The notes: a model not told the origin generated them from the sequence alone. Counted from the first letter of the stretch, positions 7,301-17,016 are shown. The stretch: DNA of 48,406 nucleotides from Marinitoga sp. 38H-ov (GCF_011057715.1 NZ_LNGH01000012.1:1-48406); one strand, 5' to 3'. Made by a program: numbers and translations.

Positions 7301-7489
7301 ATGATTAAATTATGCAAACACAATAGTGGAACAGAAAAAATGGTAGAGTATTTTGAAAAAGAAGGTATAGAACATACTGTAGAAAATTGTTTAGGAGAAT
7401 GTGATGTTTGTCATTCAAAAGTTTTTGTAAAAAAAGATGAAGAGGTAATTTCAGCTGATACTGTAGAAGAGTTAATAAGCAAAATTTAA
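7301..7489 (+). CDS. DUF1450-like small Cys protein
   Basis: The protein has 62 residues with a compact alpha/beta pattern. The motif CLGECDVCHSKVFV matches the family's C-x3-C-x2-C signature followed by a short strand; another Cys is at position 5. DUF1450 (YuzB-like) proteins are short, thioredoxin-fold-like proteins of unknown function, possibly Fe-S or metal-binding. It has its own promoter with a CsoR-type repeat and its own terminator, so it is a single-gene unit probably controlled with the copper regulon. Confidence 0.72.
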   Translation: MIKLCKHNSGTEKMVEYFEKEGIEHTVENCLGECDVCHSKVFVKKDEEVISADTVEELISKI

Positions 7490-7516
7490 CCCCATGTATA
7501 TGGGGTTATTTTTTTA
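7488..7516 (+). terminator. Intrinsic terminator after DUF1450 gene
   Basis: Stem AACCCCA/TGGGGTT (7488-7494 with 7501-7507), followed by ATTTTTTT. It overlaps the stop codon. Confidence 0.85.
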
Positions 7517-7619
7517 TATATCTATAATTATTTTTAAGTTAATTTTAAGTTTATTATTATATAATAATTATATAAATAAAATATTTATACTTAAGAATAT
7601 TGTAGAAAGAAGTGATAAA

Positions 7620-8797
7620 ATGAAGTTTTTAAAAATTTTAGTTTTTTTATGTTTTTTGTAAGTAGTGTAATTATTTTTTCAAATTATGATTATAATTTAG
7701 TTGAAACAGGTCAAACAAAGGTTTATGATGTTAATGGAAATGAGATAACTTCTTCTAGAGAAGAACTTTACGGTCAAGATGGAGATTATCAAAAAGGTAA
7801 AAAATTTTCTTTTATTGATAATGGTGATGGTACTATAACAGACTTAAATACTGGATTAATTTGGCAAAAAACACCGCCATCAACAGGAATTACATGGGAA
7901 GAAGCATATGAATATTGTGAGAATTTAGAGCTTGGCGGATATGATGATTGGAGGCTTCCAACCGTTAAAGAACTTTTTTCTATCTGGAATGGAGAAGAAG
8001 GATGGCCATACATAGATACAAAATATTTTGATTTAGTTAATGTTGAAGAACTTTCGAAGGATGAGCAATATTGGTCTAGTACAAAATATGTTGGTGTGAC
8101 AGTTGAAGGGAAAGATAATGCAGCTTTTGGAGTTAATTTTGCAACGGGGCATATAAAAGCTTATCCAGCTGGCTCAGATGAAAATAAACCACCTATTAAT
8201 GATTTTAAAAATATAGAAAATTCTAATGTACAAAGACCGCCTAAATCACCTCTTTTAAAATATGTAAGAGCTGTTCGTGGAAATATATATGGAGAGAATA
8301 AGTTTGTTGACAACGGAGATGGTACAATTATTGATGAAAATACAGGTCTTATGTGGTCAAAAATAGATTTTGGGCCAATGGATTGGAAAGAAGCTTTGAA
8401 ATTTTCTGAAGAATCAACATATGCAGGATATGATGATTGGAGACTTCCTAATGTAAAGGAATTATTAAGTATAGTAGATTATTCTCGATCTCCAACAGCT
8501 ATTGATGAAAATAATATTGGTCCTGCAATATCATCAATATTTTCATCTACTCAGATTATAAATGAAGCTGGTGAAACAGATTATCCATATTATTGGACAA
8601 GTACATCAGCAGAATGTTACCGGATCAACCAATGTATTATGCATGTATGTATCTTTTGGAAGAGCAGTTAATTCTGAAGGAGAAGATTTTCACGGAGCTG
8701 GAGCAATTCGCTTTGATACTAAGGTAAAAGATGGTCTGCTGGTGAAGGAGCGGAAAGAATATATAATTATATTCGTTTAGTTAGAGATGCAAAATAA
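7620..8797 (+). pseudogene. Lcl (DUF1566)-domain secreted protein, three frameshifts
   Basis: The true start is ATG at 7620 (MKFLKILVFLCF), a signal peptide broken by a one-base shift between two T-runs near 7640-7655. The main frame then carries two Lcl domains: the first with DNGDGTITDLNTGLIWQK and GGYDDWRLPTVKEL, the second with DNGDGTIIDENTGLMWSK and AGYDDWRLPNVKEL. Near 8620 the frame shifts again into YVSFGRAVN and GAGAIRFDTK, and once more into GEGAERIYNYIRLVRDAK, the normal domain end. Lcl domains are surface-protein modules, with adhesion roles in Legionella. A terminator hairpin follows. It is dead unless slippage or sequencing errors explain the shifts. Confidence 0.75.
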
Positions 8798-8820
8798 GTC
8801 CCGTTTGGGACTTATTTATT
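8793..8820. terminator. Bidirectional terminator
   Basis: 10-bp perfect stem AATAAGTCCC/GGGACTTATT (8793-8802 with 8807-8816) with T's on both sides. It serves the Lcl gene and the converging minus-strand genes. Confidence 0.8.
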
Positions 8821-8852
8821 TTTCAAATAATGATATTTGTTCGGTTTTTTCT

Positions 8853-9070
8853 TTAATAAAATATATCAATATTTGGTGTCTTATATACTTCGGAAGTATC
8901 TTTTTTACTAAAATTAACTAAAGGCTTCATATCCAAACCAGAAGATAAATACCAAAATAATGTTGGTTCTCTTAGCCAATGTTTTTATTGTAATATTCTA
9001 AAATTTCATCCCATTCTTCATATTCATTCCTATTAATAGGTTTTAATTTTTGTAAAAAATCAATAAACAT
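8853..9070 (-). pseudogene. Small unknown gene, frameshifted
   Basis: Read on the minus strand from ATG at 9070, with GGAGG just upstream: FIDFLQKLKPINRNEYEEWD, then EILEYYNKN and a shift, then WLREPTLFWYLSSGLDMKPL and SKKDTSEVYKTPNIDIFY. About 75 residues in all. The good ribosome site and the order after the two minus-strand genes upstream suggest it is the last gene of the helicase operon. No family recognised. The single shift near 8975 may be decay or an error. Confidence 0.45.
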
Positions 9071-9087
9071 ATTTCCTCCATTTTTCA

Positions 9088-9492
9088 CTAATACCAAGTG
9101 ATATTAGTTTCATTATATAATGTATTTTGTCTTCCTTTTCTTGATCCAACTAAGTCCAATTTAATAATAATATCTTCAAATTCTTTATCGTTTTTAGCCT
9201 TATAATAGTATCCGTTATTTCTAGATAATTTATACCCAGGAGATGGAATATGTAAAGTTTTACATTTTCCACAAACAAATATTCTTGGAACAGCTATTGA
9301 ACCGTCTACAGTTGAAAAAGTAAAATCAACACTGAAAACCGTTTTTACCATTAGCCTTCCACATTCAGGACAAACATATGAAGATAAATAGAAGTTATTT
9401 GTAGGTATTGTCCAGAAAGGCATTTTATTTTCTGGAATAACCCCAAAAAATATTTCTCCATCATATTTGTATTTTGTTCTTTCAAAAATCAT
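9088..9492 (-). CDS. Unknown protein with two CxxC pairs
   Basis: The protein has 134 residues with CPEC (Cys41/44) and CGKC (Cys74/77) about 30 apart, a likely zinc ribbon inside a beta-rich domain. The C-terminal third is basic and polar. No family recognised. It lies 80 bases downstream of the helicase-nuclease gene on the same strand with a strong AGGAGGG site, so it may be an accessory factor of that system. Confidence 0.6.
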   Translation of the reverse strand: MIFERTKYKYDGEIFFGVIPENKMPFWTIPTNNFYLSSYVCPECGRLMVKTVFSVDFTFSTVDGSIAVPRIFVCGKCKTLHIPSPGYKLSRNNGYYYKAKNDKEFEDIIIKLDLVGSRKGRQNTLYNETNITWY

Positions 9493-9573
9493 AATAATCC
9501 CTCCTAAAAAATATTTCTTCTTATTTTTTAATGATTTTCTTATAAATTATTTTATCAACTTCAAAATGATTAT

Positions 9574-12500
9574 TTAACTAAGAGCTTCAAATATTTTAAC
9601 ATTTATATCTGCTATATTTAATTCTTTTTCTATTTCGTATTCTATATTTTTTATTTCTTTCTCTTTATTTAACCACCAATTTCTACTCCATATTCTTATA
9701 ATTTTCCAACCTTTTGATTCTAAAAATCTTTGTCTGTGTATATCTCTTTCTCTAGCGCTTTTACTACTATGATATCTTGCACCATCACATTCTATTCCTA
9801 GTATGTATTTTGATTGAACTGGATCATATATACCAATATCAATTCTATATCCAGATGAATTTATCTGGGTATGAATTTCAAGTTTATTATCTTTTATAAT
9901 AAAACTATTAGTTAAATGTTCATATACTTCCTCTTCAAATGGGCTTTCAAATATTATATTTTGGCTTCCCTCTATATTAGAGAGACTATACAATATTCTT
10001 TCTGCTTCCTTTTTATTATCTTGCGAAATTGCTCTTACATATTTTAAATAATCTTTTAAAAATTTTGGACCTCTATTTTTAAAATTATCAACATTTAATT
10101 CTTCTGGTTCAAATGAGGTAACAATATATATTTTTTTCTTTGCTCTTGAAATAGCGACATTTAATCTATTTTCACCACCTTCATTTGATAAAGAACCAAA
10201 GTAAAATCTAAATTTACCTTTTTCATCTTTTGAATAAGCTGTTGAAAATATGATAATATCTCTCTCATCACCTTGCACATTTTCTATATTTTTGACAAAT
10301 AAACTTTTATCTTCTCCATTTTCTGTTCTATTAAGTTCTATATTATATAAATTTTCAAATATCTTATCATTTCTTGCTTCATTATCGAGTAAGTCATATA
10401 TCAAATCTGCTTGATTTATATTAAAAGTTACTATTCCTATAGTCTCATTTTCCTTTCTTTCAAGTAGAATTTTTTTAACAAGAGCAACAACTTCTTTAGC
10501 TTCTTCTAAATTTTGTCTATTTTTCCATATTCCGTTTACTTTTATTCTTTCAATAGCTTTTTCATTAGATATATTTGGTGAAATATATAATTTTCCGTCA
10601 TAAAAAGCATGATTTGAAAAATCAATAAGCTCTTTATATTTTGATCTATAGTGAAAGAGAAGATGTGTTGAATCAAAATTAATTTTTGCAACATCAAGTA
10701 AACTTTCTTCTTCAATTGCTGTTGAAATTTCCATATCAAATTCTTCATCTATTTCTTCTCTAGACATAAATATAGAGGTTGGTTTAAGTTGTTTATCGTC
10801 ACCTGATACAACAACCTTTTTTGCTCTAAAAATAGCAGGAATAGCCTTTTCAACAAATATTTGTGAAGCTTCATCAAATATTATGATGTCAAACAATCCT
10901 TCCTTAAGAGGTAAAATTTCCGAAACACTTTCTGGAGTTGCAAGAAAACAAGGATATAAGTTAAATATTAAATTATCAAAAGTTTCTATTAATTTTCGTA
11001 TAGGTAAGAGTTTGGATTTTTTATGTATTTGTCTTTCAAAATTTTTAGATAATCTATAGTCGCTTCTTAACGCCTTTAAAAAATTACTATTCCATAAAGA
11101 ATTTATATATTTTACAACATCAGTTTTCTTGGTTTCCATGCTTTCGATAACATTTTTCACATATTCATCATACATTTCATATTTTAAAATTTTATTTTTT
11201 TCTTTTTTTTCTATTTCAGTTATTTTCTTTAAAATAAAGAATTTTTCAATTCTTTCAAAAACAAAATTTTCATTAAATCCTTTTTGTAAATATATAAATT
11301 CAAGGATTTCTTTTTCTATTTTTATAAGATTTGAAAATTCAACATTTAGCTTATAATATTCTTCGTAGTTCGTTAGAAAAATTTTTAATTTTTCAAGATA
11401 ATCTTTTAAATCGTATTCATTTATAAGTTTAATTTTAAAATTTTCAAAATCAATAACTTCTTTCAAAAACATTGATTTTGAAATAATATCTTTTGCTAAT
11501 TCAAAATCGTCTTTAATATTATTAAATATATTTTTTTCTTTTTCTTCTATTATTTTTTTTATTTCTTCCCTTTTATTTTTTCTTATGCTAAAAAATAAAA
11601 AATGTAATGGATTGTACCAATTAAATTTTGAAAATTTTTCAAATTTTTTGTATAGCTTTTTATTTTCTTTTTTGTTTAAAATTTTTGCAAAATTTTCCAA
11701 ATTTTGATTTTCAATTAATGCAATTTTTATATCCTCTTTATAATTACTATTGAATGATAACTTTCCTGGAAAATAATCTAAAAAATTAGAGATTTTATTT
11801 AAAGTTTCGTCTATTAAAAATAAATCTAAATCTTTTTTTGTATCTTCTATTTGATTTTTATATTCTTCTTGAATATTTCTATATTTAATATATCTTTCAA
11901 TTTTATCTTTTATATTATTACATGCCTCTTTTATTTCTATATATTTGTAATCTTGAAAATGTTCTCTAAATTTTGAAAATAATTTTTTCTCATCTTCAGA
12001 TAAATCTTGATTTGTTTTTGCATACATATTCGCAAGACTTAACCCAAAATCTCTTTCTTGATACATAATACTACCAAACTCTTCGAGTTCTTTTAGGTTT
12101 TTATTGATTTTTTCTGAATATTTTATTATATTGTTTAATATATCTTTATCTCCATCTTTTATACTTTCAAATTCATCTTTTATTTTTTTATATATTTCTT
12201 TTTTATCTTTCTGTGCATCGTGTATTAGCATTATTTTATTCTTAATAGGTGAAAGTCTATTAAGAATAACATCTAAAGCGGCTCTTTTTTCTGAAACAAC
12301 TAATACTTTTTTTCCTTTAGCTAGATTATGTGTAATAAGATTTGAAATTGTTTGAGATTTTCCTGTACCAGGAGGTCCATATATTACAAGTCCATCTTTT
12401 TCGTCAGACATTTTTATTGCTTTTTCTTGGCTAAAGTCTAGTGTTGATATATAATAAAAATCTTTCTCTTCAATATATTCTTTTTTTAAATCATTATTAT

Positions 12501-13332
12501 TATTATTATTATTATCTTTTTCTCCTAAAAGCAAATATTTTAATAATTTGTTATTTATATTTTGATTTTCAAGGTATAAATAATCATTATATATAGAACT
12601 TGAAAGTTTATAATTTCCAAGTATAAGATAATTTTTTATAACAAGTTTTGGTATTTTAATATCATTTTTCCCTTCAATAAATTTTTCTATAGTATTATTT
12701 TCATATTCTAATTCAATACCCAAATCTTTAAAATATTTTATAATACTTTCAGGTGTATAATCACCTTCATATTCTTTTTCGTTTATTTTTACTTCATTAT
12801 GTTTTTGATATGCAATCAAAAAGACTTTGTTTACTATAACATTTTCATCTTTTAATCTTTGAATATACCAATTTTTATCAATATTAATAAGGCTTATTGG
12901 AAATAAAAATAAAGGAGATTTTACATATGTTTCATCTTTTAATTTTCCTTCTACATATGGATAGCCTATATAAAGTTCATATCTTCCAGTTTCTTTTTCT
13001 ATAGTATTTATTTCTCTTTTTAAAGTTTTTAAAGAATGAGAAAAAGAATCTAGTTTTTCTTTTTTTATATATATTTCATCATCATCATTTTCTAATTTTT
13101 CTCTATTTTCTTTTATAAAAGCATTATAATCCAAAATACATACTTTTTCTTGTTGAGAAGAAATTATATGTTCTAAAATTTCTTTTGTAACACCTTCAAA
13201 GTATTCTTCAAATATTGCTAAATCAAAAGAACGTTTTTTATATAATTTTGTCATGCAAAAAGTTCTATTTTTTGAAGATATATCAATTAATCTATTCTTA
13301 TATTTCTCAAGAACAAAAGAGAAATTTGACAT
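9574..13332 (-). CDS. Large helicase-nuclease (DUF4011-like, SF1 helicase, Vsr-like nuclease)
   Basis: The protein has 1252 residues. The N-terminus has a DUF4011-like start (NRLIDISSKNR). The SF1/UPF1-like helicase core carries Walker A GPPGTGKS (about 319-326), Walker B DEAS (about 820), VVSGDDKQLKP and the motif VI LNVAISRAKKKIYI. A long Lys/Glu-rich coiled-coil-like insert (about 380-780) splits the core. The C-terminal 130 residues match the MTES/Vsr-like restriction fold: SGYRIDIGIYD, GIECDGARYH (Glu1181, Asp1183) and GWKIIRIWS. Similar DUF4011-helicase-Vsr proteins have been linked to phage defence. A run of seven Asn is encoded by (ATT)7 at 12493-12513. AAGGAG precedes the ATG. Confidence 0.85.
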   Translation of the reverse strand: MSNFSFVLEKYKNRLIDISSKNRTFCMTKLYKKRSFDLAIFEEYFEGVTKEILEHIISSQQEKVCILDYNAFIKENREKLENDDDEIYIKKEKLDSFSHSLKTLKREINTIEKETGRYELYIGYPYVEGKLKDETYVKSPLFLFPISLINIDKNWYIQRLKDENVIVNKVFLIAYQKHNEVKINEKEYEGDYTPESIIKYFKDLGIELEYENNTIEKFIEGKNDIKIPKLVIKNYLILGNYKLSSSIYNDYLYLENQNINNKLLKYLLLGEKDNNNNNNNDLKKEYIEEKDFYYISTLDFSQEKAIKMSDEKDGLVIYGPPGTGKSQTISNLITHNLAKGKKVLVVSEKRAALDVILNRLSPIKNKIMLIHDAQKDKKEIYKKIKDEFESIKDGDKDILNNIIKYSEKINKNLKELEEFGSIMYQERDFGLSLANMYAKTNQDLSEDEKKLFSKFREHFQDYKYIEIKEACNNIKDKIERYIKYRNIQEEYKNQIEDTKKDLDLFLIDETLNKISNFLDYFPGKLSFNSNYKEDIKIALIENQNLENFAKILNKKENKKLYKKFEKFSKFNWYNPLHFLFFSIRKNKREEIKKIIEEKEKNIFNNIKDDFELAKDIISKSMFLKEVIDFENFKIKLINEYDLKDYLEKLKIFLTNYEEYYKLNVEFSNLIKIEKEILEFIYLQKGFNENFVFERIEKFFILKKITEIEKKEKNKILKYEMYDEYVKNVIESMETKKTDVVKYINSLWNSNFLKALRSDYRLSKNFERQIHKKSKLLPIRKLIETFDNLIFNLYPCFLATPESVSEILPLKEGLFDIIIFDEASQIFVEKAIPAIFRAKKVVVSGDDKQLKPTSIFMSREEIDEEFDMEISTAIEEESLLDVAKINFDSTHLLFHYRSKYKELIDFSNHAFYDGKLYISPNISNEKAIERIKVNGIWKNRQNLEEAKEVVALVKKILLERKENETIGIVTFNINQADLIYDLLDNEARNDKIFENLYNIELNRTENGEDKSLFVKNIENVQGDERDIIIFSTAYSKDEKGKFRFYFGSLSNEGGENRLNVAISRAKKKIYIVTSFEPEELNVDNFKNRGPKFLKDYLKYVRAISQDNKKEAERILYSLSNIEGSQNIIFESPFEEEVYEHLTNSFIIKDNKLEIHTQINSSGYRIDIGIYDPVQSKYILGIECDGARYHSSKSARERDIHRQRFLESKGWKIIRIWSRNWWLNKEKEIKNIEYEIEKELNIADINVKIFEALS

Positions 13333-13465
13333 AATATACTCCTTTCTATTAATATATTAAAAAGTTTTATATTAGAATTTTACCATTATTAATAATAAAA
13401 ATTAATATATTTTAAAATTTTAATTATATTTTTACATTTTATTTATTAATCATATGATATATGAA

Positions 13466-13510
13466 AATATAAACATTAATAATATAAACATTAATAATAT
13501 AAGACTTAAT
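13466..13510. repeat. Three tandem 15-bp AT-rich repeats
   Basis: AATATAAACATTAAT at 13466-13480 and 13481-13495, with a third divergent copy at 13496-13510, in the 305-bp divergent gap between the helicase and the Cd/Zn ATPase. No ORF is seen in this gap. They may be iterons for a regulator or simple slippage. Confidence 0.7.
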
Positions 13511-13564
13511 AAATATAAATTTATAAATAATAATATCTATTTTTATTATTACTATAATTTATTA

Positions 13565-13612
13565 TTGACTGTAAAAAAATATTTGATATAATATATTTGA
13601 ACAATTATTCAA
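13565..13612 (+). promoter_or_regulatory. Promoter and SmtB/ArsR-type operator of the Cd/Zn ATPase
   Basis: TTGACT (13565-13570), 16-bp spacer, TATAAT (13587-13592). At the start site lies TTGAACAATTATTCAA (13597-13612), an inverted repeat matching the SmtB/CzrA/CadC operator form TGAACA-N2-TATTCA. The regulator is most likely the ArsR protein at 15693-16058. Confidence 0.82.
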
Positions 13613-13637
13613 TTATTCAAAGATAGGAGGTAATAAT

Positions 13638-15677
13638 GTGAAAAAAGAATTAGTATTAGATGGATTAGATTGTGCAAATTGTGCGGCAAAAATAGAAGAT
13701 ACAGTTAAAAAACATGTAGATAATGTGGAGTTAAATTTCATAACAAAAACATTATCCTTTAATGTTAAAGATGAAAATAAAATTGAAGAAATAAAGGAAA
13801 TTATAAAAAAAATTGAACCTGATGTAAATGTATATGAAAAAAATAATAGTAATAAAGAAAGTAGTAAAAAAAGTGAATTTAGTAAAAAAAATGAATTTAT
13901 TAGATTAATTTCTGCTATTAGTATATTTATTGCAGCAATATTCATTAAAAATCCATTTTGGTTACAATTAATATTATATATAATTGCATATTTAATTTCA
14001 GGATGTAATGTATTGTTGAAAACATTTAAAAATAGAGGAAACTTTTTTGATGAAAATTTTTTGATGAGTATTGCAACTATAGGTGCATTCTCAATAGGAG
14101 AATATCCAGAAGCTGTTGGAGTTATGCTTTTTTATGAATTAGGAGAATTTTTACAAAATATGGCAGTGGATAATTCTAAAAGGTCTATTAAAGCATTGCT
14201 TGATATAAGACCTGATTATGCATATCTATTAAAAGATAATAAAGAAATAAAAGTATCTCCAGAAGAAGTAAAAAAAGGTGATTTAATTGTTGTAAAACCA
14301 GGAGATAGAGTACCTTTAGATGGAATAGTTGTTAAAGGAAGTTCTATGTTAGATGTATCTGCTTTAACTGGAGAATCAGTTCCAGTAACAATTAAAGAAA
14401 ACGAGGAAGTCAATAGTGGAGTTATAAATATTAATGGAGTTTTAACTATTAAGGTTGAGAAAGAATATTATGAGTCAACTGTTTCAAAAATATTAGATAT
14501 GGTTGAAAATGCAGCAGCTAAAAAAGCAAAAACAGAAAAACTTATTACTAAATTTGCAAAATATTATACGCCTATAATTGTATTTTCGGCTATTTTTTTA
14601 GCTATATTACCACCATTTATTTTAGGTGAATCATTTAAAGATTGGTTATATAGAGCTTTAATTTTTCTTGTTATTTCATGTCCATGTGGTCTTGTTGTTT
14701 CTATACCTTTAGGATATTTTGCAGGAGTAGGAGCATTATCAAAAAAAGGTGTTTTAGTTAAAGGTGGAAATTATCTTGAAAGATTTAAAAATTTAGATAC
14801 TATAATTTTTGATAAAACTGGTACATTAACAGAAGGAGTTTTTGAGGTTGTTGAATTTAGCAATAATGATGTGCTTAAAATTGCAGCACAAGCAGAATAT
14901 TATTCAAATCATCCTATTGCTGAATCAATAAAAAGAAAGTATGGAAAAGAAATAATTAATAATATAGAAGATTATGAAGAAATTTCAGGTCATGGAATAA
15001 GAGCCAAAATAGAGGGAAAAGAAGTATTAGTAGGAAATAGAAAATTAATGAAAAATATAGAAATTCCAGAAATAGATTTTAATGGAACATTAGTATTTGT
15101 TGCAATTAATGGAGAATTTGCTGGTTATATAGTAATTTCTGATAAACTAAAACGAGGAATAAAAGATACAATAAAAAATATTAAAGATTTGGGTGTGAGA
15201 AAAACAATTATGTTAACTGGAGATAATAAAAAGGTTGCTGAGGCAGTTGCAAAAGAAATTAAAATAGATGAATATTATGCAGAATTACTTCCAGAGGACA
15301 AGCTTGAATATTTTGAAAAGGAAAAAAAATATAGTGAAAATATTGCATTTATTGGTGATGGAATAAATGATGCACCTGGATTAACCAGAGCAGATGTTGG
15401 AGTTGCTATGGGTGGATTAGGTTCAGATGCTGCAATTGAAGCAGCAGATGTTATTATAATGGATGATGATGTTTCTAAATTAATAGATGCTATTAAAATA
15501 TCAAGAAAAACATTAAAAATAATATGGCAAAATATAATATTTGTTCTTGGGATAAAAATATCGTTTTTAACATTAGGTGCATTTGGAAAAACAGATATGT
15601 GGGGAGCTATTTTTGCAGATGTTGGAGTTACATTAATAGCTGTTTTTAATACTCTAAGAATATTAAAGAATGAATAA
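13638..15677 (+). CDS. cadA: Cd/Zn/Pb-exporting P-type ATPase
   Basis: The protein has 679 residues and a GTG start after AGGAGG. It carries one HMA domain with DCANCA (Cys12/15), a Lys/Ser/Asn linker, the P1B helices, TGES (about 244), CPC (348-350) with the P1B-2 phrase SCPCGLVVSIPLGYF, DKTGTLT (392) and GDGINDAP. The last helices hold GAFGKTDMWGAIFADVG, the Lys and Asp conserved in ZntA/CadA. Together these place it with Zn(II)/Cd(II)/Pb(II) exporters rather than copper pumps. The operator upstream and the convergent ArsR gene indicate metal-induced expression. Confidence 0.93.
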   Translation: MKKELVLDGLDCANCAAKIEDTVKKHVDNVELNFITKTLSFNVKDENKIEEIKEIIKKIEPDVNVYEKNNSNKESSKKSEFSKKNEFIRLISAISIFIAAIFIKNPFWLQLILYIIAYLISGCNVLLKTFKNRGNFFDENFLMSIATIGAFSIGEYPEAVGVMLFYELGEFLQNMAVDNSKRSIKALLDIRPDYAYLLKDNKEIKVSPEEVKKGDLIVVKPGDRVPLDGIVVKGSSMLDVSALTGESVPVTIKENEEVNSGVININGVLTIKVEKEYYESTVSKILDMVENAAAKKAKTEKLITKFAKYYTPIIVFSAIFLAILPPFILGESFKDWLYRALIFLVISCPCGLVVSIPLGYFAGVGALSKKGVLVKGGNYLERFKNLDTIIFDKTGTLTEGVFEVVEFSNNDVLKIAAQAEYYSNHPIAESIKRKYGKEIINNIEDYEEISGHGIRAKIEGKEVLVGNRKLMKNIEIPEIDFNGTLVFVAINGEFAGYIVISDKLKRGIKDTIKNIKDLGVRKTIMLTGDNKKVAEAVAKEIKIDEYYAELLPEDKLEYFEKEKKYSENIAFIGDGINDAPGLTRADVGVAMGGLGSDAAIEAADVIIMDDDVSKLIDAIKISRKTLKIIWQNIIFVLGIKISFLTLGAFGKTDMWGAIFADVGVTLIAVFNTLRILKNE

Positions 15678-15698
15678 ACCTCATCATGAGGTTTATTC
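15672..15698. terminator. Bidirectional terminator between cadA and arsR-type gene
   Basis: 12-bp perfect stem (15672-15683 with 15687-15698), loop TCA. It overlaps the 3' ends of both convergent genes and is A/T-flanked in both directions. Confidence 0.8.
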
Positions 15699-16058
15699 AT
15701 TAACATGTATGTATCCAATTTCAATTAATTCTTTTACATGATTATCGTTTAAAGAATAGTATACAACTTTTCCTGTTTTTCTAAATTTAACTAAATTACT
15801 TTGTCTTAATATTCTTAATTGATGAGAAATAGCAGATATTGACATATTAAGAACAGCTGATATATCACATACACATATTTCATCTACTTGCATTAATGTA
15901 TACAAGATTTTCATTCTAGTTTTATCCCCTATTATTTTAAATAATTCGCTTAAATTATTTAAAATCTCCTCATTAGGAGTATTTTCTTGAACTTTTCTTA
16001 TAATATCTTCATGTACTTCAATAGTCTGACATATTTCAATATTCTTCTTTTTTTTCAT
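15693..16058 (-). CDS. ArsR/SmtB-family metal repressor with two metal sites
   Basis: About 121 residues. The start at 16058 (MKKKKNIEIC) is favoured over 16085 by an AAGGGTG site. The winged-helix core has MSISAISHQLRILRQSNLV and KTGKVVYYSL. Two metal sites can be read. The alpha3N (CadC) type has Cys10 plus Cys62-Val-Cys64. The alpha5 (SmtB) type is D105, H107, H118 and E121, the same spacing as SmtB D104/H106/H117/E120. It should release the cadA promoter on binding Cd, Pb or Zn. It sits convergent to cadA. Confidence 0.9.
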   Translation of the reverse strand: MKKKKNIEICQTIEVHEDIIRKVQENTPNEEILNNLSELFKIIGDKTRMKILYTLMQVDEICVCDISAVLNMSISAISHQLRILRQSNLVKFRKTGKVVYYSLNDNHVKELIEIGYIHVNE

Positions 16059-16193
16059 ATAATCACCCTTTAATATACATATCATTTTATTATACCATAT
16101 TTAATAATTTTATATATTAAATTTTTCAAATTCTTCTATTATTTCAATTATTAATAGACTTTGTTAAATTTTTCGTTATGTGATTCAAATTTC

Positions 16194-16222
16194 TTGACTA
16201 ATGTTTACTATAAGAGTATAAT
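16194..16222 (+). promoter_or_regulatory. Promoter of the nad operon
   Basis: TTGACT (16194-16199), 17-bp spacer, TATAAT (16217-16222). TTTAC at 16204-16208 and GGTAAA at 16225-16230 bracket the -10 as an imperfect inverted repeat and could be a NAD-biosynthesis repressor site (for example NiaR); that is a guess. Confidence 0.75.
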
Positions 16223-16251
16223 ATGGTAAAGAAATGTAATGGAGGGATAAT

Positions 16252-17016
16252 ATGAAATTATTTTTTCTTGGTGGAGGTAATTCAGCAAAAATCATTTTAG
16301 AAGAAATGTATGATTATATTGAAAAAGCTTATATATTTGATAAAAACAAAGAACAAGTTGATAAACTAAAGTATATTTTTGATAATGTTGAATACAAAGA
16401 GATAAATGAAATAAAAGATTTAGAAGTTGATTATGTTATTGAGGCTGCATCTGTTGAAGCATTAAAAGAATACGGTTTAAAAATATTAGATATGAATAAA
16501 GATTTGATAGTATTGAGTACAGGAGCTTTTGCAGATAAAATTTTTAGAGAAAAATTTTTGAGTAGGATTAAAAATAATAATATTAATAATAAAGTATATG
16601 TAGTTTCTGGTGCTATTGGAGGTATTGATTTAATAAATGCAATATATGATAAGATTGATAGCATTACTTTAACTACAAGAAAACCACCAAAGAGTTTAGG
16701 TTTAGAAATTGCAGAAGAAAAGATAATTTTTGAAGGAAATGCAGTTGATGCAATTAATAGATTTCCAAAAAATGTAAATGTTGCAGTTACATTGTCTTTA
16801 GCAGTAAGAAGTTTTGAAAAGGTTAATGTTAGAATAGTAGCAGATCCTAATATAGAAAGAAATATACATAGTATAAATATAATATCAAAAGCAGGAAATT
16901 ATAATTTTGAATTTGAAAATTATCCTTCTAATAATCCAAAAACAAGTTATTTAGCTCCATTATCTATAGTAGGATTGTTGAGAAATTTAAATAATAATTT
17001 TAGAATAGGAGGTTAA
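16252..17016 (+). CDS. nadX: L-aspartate dehydrogenase, NAD synthesis
   Basis: The protein has 254 residues. It has a Rossmann start [10 protein letters not shown], the phrase [21 protein letters not shown], and [12 protein letters not shown], all hallmarks of NadX. The enzyme oxidises L-aspartate to iminoaspartate with NAD(P), replacing NadB (L-aspartate oxidase), as in Thermotoga maritima. A Lys/Pro phrase ([10 protein letters not shown]) and a His (NIHSI) near the end fit the catalytic domain. The stop overlaps the nadA start (TAATG), so the two genes are translationally coupled. Confidence 0.93.
   Translation: MKLFFLGGGNSAKIILEEMYDYIEKAYIFDKNKEQVDKLKYIFDNVEYKEINEIKDLEVDYVIEAASVEALKEYGLKILDMNKDLIVLSTGAFADKIFREKFLSRIKNNNINNKVYVVSGAIGGIDLINAIYDKIDSITLTTRKPPKSLGLEIAEEKIIFEGNAVDAINRFPKNVNVAVTLSLAVRSFEKVNVRIVADPNIERNIHSINIISKAGNYNFEFENYPSNNPKTSYLAPLSIVGLLRNLNNNFRIGG

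Noticed and set aside
15275-15724. 149-codon minus-strand open frame over the end of cadA
   Set aside because: Shadow of the conserved P-ATPase end; it crosses the bidirectional terminator and lacks a ribosome site.
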